Positions 7,998-15,069 of a stretch of DNA of 64,000 nt are shown one piece after another; position 1 is the stretch's first letter, and each line of letters opens with the position of its first letter. This stretch comes from Lachnospiraceae bacterium C6A11 (GTDB lineage Bacteria > Bacillota > Clostridia > Lachnospirales > Lachnospiraceae): NCBI GenBank assembly GCA_000702245.1, contig KL370879.1, positions 381,564 to 445,563 on the forward strand, given 5' to 3'. The notes under the pieces were generated by a model. The model worked only from the letters and a program-made list of their open reading frames with translations, did no database searches and had not been told where the DNA came from. Position numbers and translations under genes: made by a program.

Positions 7998-10160
7998 TTA
8001 TGCTCCTGCCGCTTCTTCCTTCTTCTTACTCATCCTGAGTATCGTATATCCGGCCACAAGCATCGTTATTCCGAACACCGCGATGATCACAGCCGACTTA
8101 ACCGAAAGCTTCTCAACTGCAAGTATCGGAAGCACCTTCTCTATCGCCTTCGGATAATAATAAGCTATTACCGAATAACTGTTATTTATGAAATGCATCA
8201 GCATGCCCGGGAAGATACTCTTTGTATAATAGGTGGACATACAGAGACCGAAGCCTAAAAGTCCGGTAACGAAAAGTCTCGAAATACTCATATGATACAG
8301 TCCGAAGCATACAGCAACGAAGATCATTGCCACTACCGGCCTGTATTTTTCACGTACAGCCGCAAAGATATAACCTCTGAACATCATCTCCTCGCATATT
8401 GCAGGGAGCAGTGCCACTATCAGAAGAGTTATCACGAAACCATTATCCATGATATCCTTCAGTGACTCATAGGAAGCCTCTGAGCTTTCCTTGAAAATAC
8501 TGCTGACGATCGATGTGATGACTATACCAACTGAGATGATTCCCAGTATGAAGATGCATGCGCCCAATGCCGGAACAGCCTTCGGCTTTCGTATGCTATA
8601 AGTCTTCTTCAGATCCTTCTTCGTATAAATAGCCATAACAAGCGGAATTGAAAGGATTATCAGCTGGGTTCCTGCAACACCGTAAACACCGTATTCAGAC
8701 TGAAGGATTCCTCCAAGATAGATGACCAGCACGATAACGAAAAGCAGTACGAACCAAGCATCCGAGAAGGTTGGAACACCGCCCTTCTTCAGGTTGCTTC
8801 TCTTCTCGAAAAGCTGCAGGCCGCCTCTTCCATCATTGAAGAGCACCGACTCACTGTCGTATATCCTGCTGAGGAGAAGTATAGCCAGGAATGCGTAAAG
8901 CACATTACTGATAAGAACAACCGCAACCGACTCAAGAGTTACCTTGAATATCAGAAGGTTCTTGATCAGAAGGCAGATATTTGCCACCGGAACAAGTGCC
9001 ATTCCGCCTTCAAGCGAAACGTTCGGGATGAAACCGATATAACCTATAAAAAGCACTGCCAGCATAAGCGGAGTGATGTAATTATTTGCTTCCTTGTAGC
9101 TCTTCGCGAAGGAGGTCACACACATGGTGACCGCACTGATGAAAAGCGAAAATGCAAGTATCGCCAGTATACCTACAAGTATCGCCGGAACAAACTCCGA
9201 CAGAGCGACATCGTTCATCTTAACCCCGCCGTAGCTCTTCATTATCTTGACGATATATATTGCTATACCGCCCATGGAAAGAATATTCAGCAAAGCGGAA
9301 ATAATACCGATCAGCGCAACCGTCAGGAACTTGCCCATGATCATCTGCCTGTTGGTTATAGGCAGTGTCAGCAGAGTCTCAAGAGTTCCTCTCTCCTTCT
9401 CACCTGCCGTCGTATCGATTGCCGGATACATGGTACCCATAAGAAGACTTATTATCAGCAGGAACGGAAGCACGGAACCAAGCATGCTTCCCATAGACTG
9501 CTTTCCGGAGGCTACATTTTTATAGCTGTAGCTTATAGGATTGAGTGTCAGCTCAACATCAAGTCCCGCATCACTTATCCTGTCCTTCGACATTTCCTGA
9601 TTCATCTTTTCTACAAAGTCAAATATGATATCGGAAGCATAATTGGAATTCGTAGATGATGAAAGATAATAGATGACATATCTTACTCTGCCTTCCTTAC
9701 CCTCTTCATTCTCATCACCCTCGTCAGGTACAACCTCGACATAAACATCCAGGGTTTCCTCCTGCATGGCTGTCTTGAAATCCTCTATAGAATATGCATC
9801 AACAAAATTGATACGGTATTTTTCTTCTTTCTCTTCAGTTGTTTTCTCTGTGCTCTCGGATGTGCCGCTACCGCTTTCGGTCGTACCCTTCTCTCTTGCC
9901 TTCTCAACAGAATAAACCTGCTTCTGGACATAATCATAGAATTGGCCTTCGTCCAGCTTAGTTTCGATGGCTATATTGTAGGTTCTGGTCTTAAGGCTGC
10001 TCTGCACCGATGACATGATGCCCAGGGCAACAACAAATATAAGCGGGTAAAGAATGACCGGAATGACCAGCATCATTATGACTGTCTTCTTATCACGGAT
10101 AACATCAAGTATTTCCTTCTTGAAGAGAGTTTTTACGACCTTTTTGTTATACTTCTTCAT
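7998..10160 (-). CDS. ABC-2 type permease fused to a CPBP intramembrane protease (NatB-like)
   Basis: 720-residue membrane protein. The N-terminal half is an ABC-2/NatB-type permease: a first membrane segment near residue 30, a large extracytoplasmic loop rich in Glu/Ser/Thr, then the GEKERGTLETLLTLPI segment and further membrane helices. The C-terminal half is a CPBP (CAAX-like) protease with EEMMFRG (E590, E591, R595), FGLYH (H623) and MHFINN (H656), so its catalytic motifs are intact. The start at 10160 follows GAGAGGAG and overlaps the ATPase gene by 14 bases. With that ATPase it should form an exporter; NatAB relatives export Na+ or peptides. The protease substrate is unknown. Confidence 0.85.
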   Translation of the reverse strand: MKKYNKKVVKTLFKKEILDVIRDKKTVIMMLVIPVILYPLIFVVALGIMSSVQSSLKTRTYNIAIETKLDEGQFYDYVQKQVYSVEKAREKGTTESGSGTSESTEKTTEEKEEKYRINFVDAYSIEDFKTAMQEETLDVYVEVVPDEGDENEEGKEGRVRYVIYYLSSSTNSNYASDIIFDFVEKMNQEMSKDRISDAGLDVELTLNPISYSYKNVASGKQSMGSMLGSVLPFLLIISLLMGTMYPAIDTTAGEKERGTLETLLTLPITNRQMIMGKFLTVALIGIISALLNILSMGGIAIYIVKIMKSYGGVKMNDVALSEFVPAILVGILAILAFSLFISAVTMCVTSFAKSYKEANNYITPLMLAVLFIGYIGFIPNVSLEGGMALVPVANICLLIKNLLIFKVTLESVAVVLISNVLYAFLAILLLSRIYDSESVLFNDGRGGLQLFEKRSNLKKGGVPTFSDAWFVLLFVIVLVIYLGGILQSEYGVYGVAGTQLIILSIPLVMAIYTKKDLKKTYSIRKPKAVPALGACIFILGIISVGIVITSIVSSIFKESSEASYESLKDIMDNGFVITLLIVALLPAICEEMMFRGYIFAAVREKYRPVVAMIFVAVCFGLYHMSISRLFVTGLLGFGLCMSTYYTKSIFPGMLMHFINNSYSVIAYYYPKAIEKVLPILAVEKLSVKSAVIIAVFGITMLVAGYTILRMSKKKEEAAGA

Positions 10161-11022
10161 GGTCCAGCTCCTCTCTTTCAACTATCACGTTGAAGGCGTC
10201 ACGCATATTGTCAGTGCCGGTGTCTATCTTAAGTTCGTCCGGAGTAAGATTGCAGATGATCTTGCCTCTGTTGATCATGATTATCCTGTCGCAGAGGTAT
10301 TCTGCCTCCTCCATGTAATGTGTCGAATAGATGACAGTCCTTCCCCTGTCCTTCTCGCCCTTCATAAACTTTGTGATCGCAGCACTGCTTATGATGTCGA
10401 GACCAAGAGTCGGTTCGTCAAATATATATATTTCCGGGTCATGAATAAGGCATCTTGCTATGGCTGCCCTCTGTGTCTGACCGGTTGAAAGCTTTTCTAT
10501 CCTGTTATCGATAAAGCTGTCCATATTAAGGACATCGGAAATACTCCGGATCCTCTCCTCTATCACTTCCTTAGAAAGCCCGTAGATGGCGCCGAACATA
10601 GAAAGCATCTCTCTTGTGGAAAGCCTGCCGTAGAGCTTTGTATTTCCGGAATGATAGCCTATGTGGCTTCTAAGTTCTACCGGGTCGGTTATGATCCTTG
10701 AAGAATCACTTTCAGCACCGTTAATATCATTCTTATCATTACCCGGTTCAACAGCTCTTTTTTTCTCTGCTGTCTTGTCTATCTGATCATCAGCATCAAT
10801 ATTCTCACCCAGACTTACCAAAACTCTTCCCGATGTTGGCTTCATCAGACTTGAGAGCATACGAAGAAGTGTCGTCTTTCCCGCACCGTTCGGCCCAAGT
10901 ATCCCGACAATCTCACCCTTACCGACCTCAAGCGATATTCCGTCCACCGCATTGAATTCGGTCTTCTTATTCTTCTTCTCGTTTTTAATAAAGGTTTTTA
11001 CAAGGTTTTCTGCTCTGATCAT
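10147..11022 (-). CDS. ABC transporter ATP-binding protein (NatA-like)
   Basis: 291-residue ATPase with Walker A GPNGAGKTT (43-51), signature LSTGQ (178-182) and Walker B IYIFDEP (198-204). It drives the permease-protease fusion encoded immediately downstream. A hydrophilic segment of about 40 residues (about 72-111, rich in Asp, Glu, Lys and Asn) is inserted between the Walker A strand and the Q-loop, where NatA proteins usually have a short turn. No Shine-Dalgarno sequence is visible before the ATG, but a promoter lies right against it (see the promoter entry), so the mRNA may be leaderless. Confidence 0.88.
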   Translation of the reverse strand: MIRAENLVKTFIKNEKKNKKTEFNAVDGISLEVGKGEIVGILGPNGAGKTTLLRMLSSLMKPTSGRVLVSLGENIDADDQIDKTAEKKRAVEPGNDKNDINGAESDSSRIITDPVELRSHIGYHSGNTKLYGRLSTREMLSMFGAIYGLSKEVIEERIRSISDVLNMDSFIDNRIEKLSTGQTQRAAIARCLIHDPEIYIFDEPTLGLDIISSAAITKFMKGEKDRGRTVIYSTHYMEEAEYLCDRIIMINRGKIICNLTPDELKIDTGTDNMRDAFNVIVEREELDHEEV

Positions 11023-11031
11023 AACAAGTAT

Positions 11032-11060
11032 ATAATACTATTTATCGCCCTCTTATCCAA
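11032..11060 (-). promoter_or_regulatory. promoter abutting the NatA-like gene (possible leaderless mRNA)
   Basis: On the minus strand TTGGAT (11060-11055), 17 bases, then TATTAT (11037-11032). The ATG follows 9 bases after the -10, so the 5' leader would be about 0-3 bases. No ribosome binding site is present. Confidence 0.5.
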
Positions 11061-11097
11061 GTATTAAAATATCAATAATTGGTTAAATTTTGTTAAT

Positions 11098-11208
11098 AAA
11101 AGAAAAAGAAACCACAAGAATCTCCTGTAGTTTCCATTCTGCATAAAGCCCCCACATGTAACTTAGCCTTCTAACATGTTCCGAACATGAACAACTAAGT
11201 ATTTACTG
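11098..11208 (-). ncRNA. predicted small RNA of about 110 nt, family unknown
   Basis: On the minus strand a promoter (TTGCAT at 11242-11237, 16 bases, TACAAT at 11220-11215) is followed by a segment with CTTAG/CTAAG and CATGT/ACATG pairings. It ends in an intrinsic terminator: an 11-base-pair stem with G-U pairs (11134-11124 with 11118-11108) and then a U-rich tract (11107-11099). No credible reading frame lies inside. The NatA-like gene downstream has its own promoter, so this unit appears to be separate, although an attenuating leader for that operon is also possible. Confidence 0.5.
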
Positions 11209-11318
11209 TATTTTATTGTATCACTTTTCCATAAAAATGCAATATGTTTTTGTGAAATATCACTATAAAATCGTATATTTTGCCATTTTTGTTAATATTA
11301 TACAAGATATGCTATAAA

Positions 11319-11363
11319 TAATGACGGAAACCCGTGTTATACAGTGGTATTTTTCGTCATTTT
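11319..11363. promoter_or_regulatory. hairpin upstream of the YdcF-like gene
   Basis: AATGACGGAAA and TTTTCGTCATT pair across a roughly 20-base loop, followed by TTTTA on the plus strand. It lies about 100 bases before the YdcF-like start. It could be a leader terminator/attenuator. The rest of 11023-11459 is AT-rich and holds no gene that I can see. Confidence 0.35.
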
Positions 11364-11459
11364 TACATGTCATAAAATAGATTTTTGATCTGCGTTATGT
11401 TAGAATAAGCATTATTCAGAGAGGTTTTACTATAAAATACCAAAGGATTGTATTTATTT

Positions 11460-12956
11460 ATGAAGAGGAATCATTCATTTTCAATAATAATCATCATAGC
11501 TGTTATCATATCGGCTGTATTTCTTGCGGTTGTGGTCCGCATCATACATCCAATGGCGAGAACCCTTGATATTGCCGTACCATCTCAGGGCAGTATCGAA
11601 TACAGTGATTTTTATATCGAATGCACTGAAGACAATATAGTTAAGATGACAGCCTATAAAAAGAGCGGCGAGTATTATCTTATCAGACTTGAAGGTATAT
11701 CCTCCGGAGAAACGGATGTCGCCATCAATGCTGTTCATGCCGAAGATCATAGTATTTCCGACGCCTTCTGGTCTTCCGTCACAAAAACGAAGAGCGGCAT
11801 ACTATACACCTCTAACACTCTGAATTTTAACGGCTACCAGTATCTCTTTATTGCAGTCACCATCGTATTTACGGTCTTTGCAATACTGATGCTGATACAT
11901 TTTATCCTGAGTAAAAGGAAGCGATACTTTTCTTATGAAACTATCCTGTCACTCGGACTGTTCATGTATTTTTCGCTTCAGTCCATGGCTCTCCTTCCCT
12001 TCGCCATAGAAAGTGTGATCGATCCGCATAAGCGTAACGGTATAGTAATGTTCCTTTGCACAGGCTACGTTCTGTCCGTAATTGCGCTTTTCTCAACGCC
12101 TTTCCTGCTGATCTTCTCTGTCTTTATCTCCTCAAGCAATATCAAGCTGATAAAGAAAGAAGGCAAGAGCTTCACCAATCTCCTCGGCTTCGTAATAAGC
12201 TTTATGCTTCTTGGCGGACTGATACTGATCATCCTGCTCATAAAAGGTTCAACACCTTCCCTTGATATTGCTGTGGGCAGCACCGCGAAAATGATAACAC
12301 GAAATATAGTTGCATCGCTTTTTGTTTATTTTGAATGTAATCTTCTGGCAACCTTTATCCTCTGCCAGATTGCAGGCCGCCATAAACCGAAGCTCGATAA
12401 GGATCATATCATCATCCTCGGCTGCGGTATCCGCGACGACGGAACGCTCTTTCCTCTGCTTCGCGGCAGAGCCGATGCAGCGATTGCTTTCTATAAGAAG
12501 CAGCTTGCTGAAACCGGTAAGGCAGCCATATTCGTTCCTTCCGGCGGACAGGGACCTGACGAATGTATGCCTGAGGGTGAGGCTATAAAGCGGTATCTTC
12601 TCGAGCAGGGTATCCCCGAGGATCATATCCTTCCTGAGACCCGCTCCGATAATACATATCAGAACATGAAATACTCCAAGGCCATAATCGACAAGGATAA
12701 TCCTGATTCAAAGATGATCTTTGCGACCACCAATTATCATGTTTACCGTAGCGGTATCCTCGCTGCTTCAGTCGGTATGAATGCTGACGGAGTCGGTGCA
12801 AAGACCAAGTGGTATTTCTGGCCGAACGCGCTTATCCGAGAATTTATCGGAATGGTCGTAAACGGCAGAAAGATACACATCGCACTCTGCATCCTGCTCG
12901 TAGCTCAGAGCATCATACTCGGCAACCTCCAGTGGCTCCTGCAGATTATTTTCTAA
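11460..12956 (+). CDS. polytopic membrane protein with C-terminal YdcF/SanA-like (DUF218) domain
   Basis: 498 residues. The N-terminal part has a membrane segment, a short extracytoplasmic region and several further membrane helices. From about residue 315 it carries a YdcF/SanA/ElyC-type domain with IIILGCGIRDDG, the PSGGQGPDE segment, EGEAIKRYL, ETRSDNTYQNM and ATTNYHVYRS. It ends with a last membrane helix. Family members affect envelope integrity and lipid-carrier metabolism in some bacteria, but the reaction is not established. The ATG at 11460 lies 12 bases after AAAGGA; a TTG at 11448 touches that site and is unlikely. Confidence 0.82.
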   Translation: MKRNHSFSIIIIIAVIISAVFLAVVVRIIHPMARTLDIAVPSQGSIEYSDFYIECTEDNIVKMTAYKKSGEYYLIRLEGISSGETDVAINAVHAEDHSISDAFWSSVTKTKSGILYTSNTLNFNGYQYLFIAVTIVFTVFAILMLIHFILSKRKRYFSYETILSLGLFMYFSLQSMALLPFAIESVIDPHKRNGIVMFLCTGYVLSVIALFSTPFLLIFSVFISSSNIKLIKKEGKSFTNLLGFVISFMLLGGLILIILLIKGSTPSLDIAVGSTAKMITRNIVASLFVYFECNLLATFILCQIAGRHKPKLDKDHIIILGCGIRDDGTLFPLLRGRADAAIAFYKKQLAETGKAAIFVPSGGQGPDECMPEGEAIKRYLLEQGIPEDHILPETRSDNTYQNMKYSKAIIDKDNPDSKMIFATTNYHVYRSGILAASVGMNADGVGAKTKWYFWPNALIREFIGMVVNGRKIHIALCILLVAQSIILGNLQWLLQIIF

Positions 12957-12963
12957 AACTAAA

Positions 12964-13035
12964 AGCTCGTATATATACTCAGCGGCAGTGTATTATAAAT
13001 ATACTTACGTGAGCATAGATACGAGCTTATTTTTT
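12964..13035 (+). terminator. terminator of the YdcF-like gene
   Basis: AGCTCGTAT (12964-12972) pairs with ATACGAGCT (13019-13027), followed by TATTTTTT. The 46-base interior is itself able to fold. Confidence 0.65.
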
Positions 13036-13036
13036 C

Positions 13037-13069
13037 TCAAAAACAGACCGCAGCCCTCACGAGCTGCGG
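13037..13069 (-). terminator. terminator of the acyl-CoA ligase gene
   Basis: On the minus strand CCGCAGC...GCTGCGG (13069-13048) is followed by TCTGTTTTTGAG. It sits just after the stop codon of the ligase gene. Confidence 0.8.
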
Positions 13070-13078
13070 CTTAATTTA

Positions 13079-14713
13079 TTAACTATTGTTTTCTTCAGCA
13101 ACAAGATTTACGGTTCCGTACATCTCACGAAGCTTCGGCTTCTCGATCTTACCTGTTGCATTTCTCGGAACGTCTGCAAAGATGATTTTACGTGGTCTCT
13201 TGTATCTCGGAAGGTCGAGGCAGAATTCATTGATCTCCTCTTCCGTAGCCATCTTACCGTCCTTAAGCTGAACGATGGCAGCTGAGATCTCGCCGAGTCT
13301 TGGATCGCCGATACCGATGACCGCAACGTCCTGTATTTTATCATTCTTCATCATGAAGTCTTCGATCTGAACAGGATAGATATTTTCGCCACCACTTATG
13401 ATAACGTCCTTCTTACGGTCTACAAGCCATATAAAACCATCCTCATCAAGCTTAGCCATATCTCCGGTAAAGAGCCATCCGTCCTTCAGACACTCGTCTG
13501 TAGCCTTCTTATTATGGTAGTAGCACTCCATAACTCCAGGACCCTTAACAGCAAGTTCTCCGACCTCGCCCTTTGCAACTTCATTTCTGTTCTCGTCAAC
13601 GATCTTGGTCTCCCAGCCGTAACCCGGAACTCCGATAGCGCCAACCTTATGGATATTTTCAACGCCAAGGTGAACGCAGCCCGGACCGATAGACTCTGAA
13701 AGTCCGTAGTTTGTATCATACTGATGGTTAGGGAATATCTTCTTCCATCTCGAAATAAGGCTTGCAGGAACAGGCTGTGCACCAATATGCATAAGTCTCC
13801 ACTGATCAAGCTCGTAATCTTCCTTCTTCAGCTGACCGCTCTCAAGGGCGATAAGTATATCCTGAGCCCATGGAACAAGCAGCCATACTATCGTACAGTG
13901 CTCGCGGCTTACTGCATCAAGAACGAACTCAGGCTTTGTACCCTTAAGAAGAACCGCCTTGCTTCCTGAGATAAGGCTTCCGAACCAATGCATCTTAGCG
14001 CCTGTATGATAAAGCGGCGGAATGCATAAGAATACATCATCATGAGTCTGTCCGTGATGAGCCTGCTCAACCTTTGCGGAATGCGACAGACTTCTGTGCT
14101 TATGAAGTATAGCCTTAGGGAAACCTGTTGTTCCCGATGAAAAATATATTGCTGCATAGTCATCGTCTGTAAGTGTGATGTCAGGCGATACACTGCTGCA
14201 GTTTACTGTAAGTGCTGTGTAATCCTCTGCGAATGAAGGGCATCCCTCTCCTACATAAAGAAGGCTCACCTTCTTAGAGATTTTGTCAGCGATCGACTCC
14301 ATTCTTCCGATAAACTCTGGTCCGAAGATAAGTATATCAACCTCTGCAAGCTTTGCGCAGTATTCGATCTCGTCCGCAGTATATCTGAAATTGAAAGGCA
14401 CCGCGATCGCACCTGTCTTAAGAACACCAAAATAAATCGGCAGCCATTCAAGGCAGTTCATAAGAAGGATACCAACCTTATCATTCTTCTTGATACCCCT
14501 TGAAAGAAGAAGATTTGCGAAACGGTTTGCCTTCTCGTTAAATACGCTCCAGGTTATCTCTCTTCTGTATGGCTCAGCCTCTGACGGCTGCATGAGCTCA
14601 TATTCCTTCCATGTAACTCTTCTCTTCTCTTTGATTGCCGGGTTAACCTCGACAAGAGCTATCTCGTCGCCAAGCTCCCTAGCATTTCTTTCGAGTAAAT
14701 CTGTAATAGGCAT
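13079..14713 (-). CDS. AMP-binding acyl-CoA ligase (long/medium-chain fatty acid-CoA ligase type)
   Basis: 544-residue ANL-family ligase. SGTTGFPK (193-200) is the P-loop, NYGLSE the adenine motif, WLFTGDMAKLDEDGFIWLVDRKKDVIISGGENIYP the hinge and substrate region, and NATGKIEK carries the catalytic lysine (K522). The start at 14713 is chosen because GGGGAG lies 9 bases upstream; the frame is open further upstream but carries no initiation signal. It is distinct from the ligase at 184-1890. No partner gene is adjacent, and the acid it activates is not evident. FadD-, crotonobetaine- or aromatic acid-CoA ligases all fit this level of similarity. Confidence 0.87.
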   Translation of the reverse strand: MPITDLLERNARELGDEIALVEVNPAIKEKRRVTWKEYELMQPSEAEPYRREITWSVFNEKANRFANLLLSRGIKKNDKVGILLMNCLEWLPIYFGVLKTGAIAVPFNFRYTADEIEYCAKLAEVDILIFGPEFIGRMESIADKISKKVSLLYVGEGCPSFAEDYTALTVNCSSVSPDITLTDDDYAAIYFSSGTTGFPKAILHKHRSLSHSAKVEQAHHGQTHDDVFLCIPPLYHTGAKMHWFGSLISGSKAVLLKGTKPEFVLDAVSREHCTIVWLLVPWAQDILIALESGQLKKEDYELDQWRLMHIGAQPVPASLISRWKKIFPNHQYDTNYGLSESIGPGCVHLGVENIHKVGAIGVPGYGWETKIVDENRNEVAKGEVGELAVKGPGVMECYYHNKKATDECLKDGWLFTGDMAKLDEDGFIWLVDRKKDVIISGGENIYPVQIEDFMMKNDKIQDVAVIGIGDPRLGEISAAIVQLKDGKMATEEEINEFCLDLPRYKRPRKIIFADVPRNATGKIEKPKLREMYGTVNLVAEENNS

Positions 14714-14824
14714 TTTCTTTTCTCCCCATATATTATTAGTTCCTGTGGCGCCCAAACCTCTCACCACATCGACTTCAATTATATACCATGTTAATACGTT
14801 AATGCAATAAAGTATTTGCTGCTT

Positions 14825-14985
14825 TTTCGCCATGCATGGCGCGCTTATGTTTCGCCATGCTCTGTTCTTGATGTACAAGTACATCAAGAACCGTCGCCAT
14901 AGGCGCCGTATACTAACAGGACAGAAGTCACAGCTTGGTATGCAAGCATCCCAGCTGCAACCTCTGTCCTGTTAGTGCATGGCTT
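14825..14985. repeat. multi-arm palindromic intergenic element
   Basis: The 14714-15069 gap has no gene. It holds nested inverted repeats: TTCTTGATGTAC with its complement (14865-14876/14879-14890) and ACTAACAGGACAGA with TCTGTCCTGTTAGT (14912-14925/14963-14976), enclosed by GCCATGC/GCATGGC. The last stem encloses CAGCTTGG/CCAGCTG. Such multi-stem islands resemble non-autonomous palindromic repeats; a structured RNA is the alternative. Confidence 0.6.
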
Positions 14986-15069
14986 GTTATTATTGCTTTG
15001 TTGCGCTTTTGTTATGCATCAGATGTTAACATGTAGCCTAGAGATGAAAATACGAAAGGAGTGTGTTTC

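Noticed and set aside
14825..14985. tRNA or rRNA gene
   Set aside because: The stems do not form a cloverleaf and no TTC-loop or CCA end is present.
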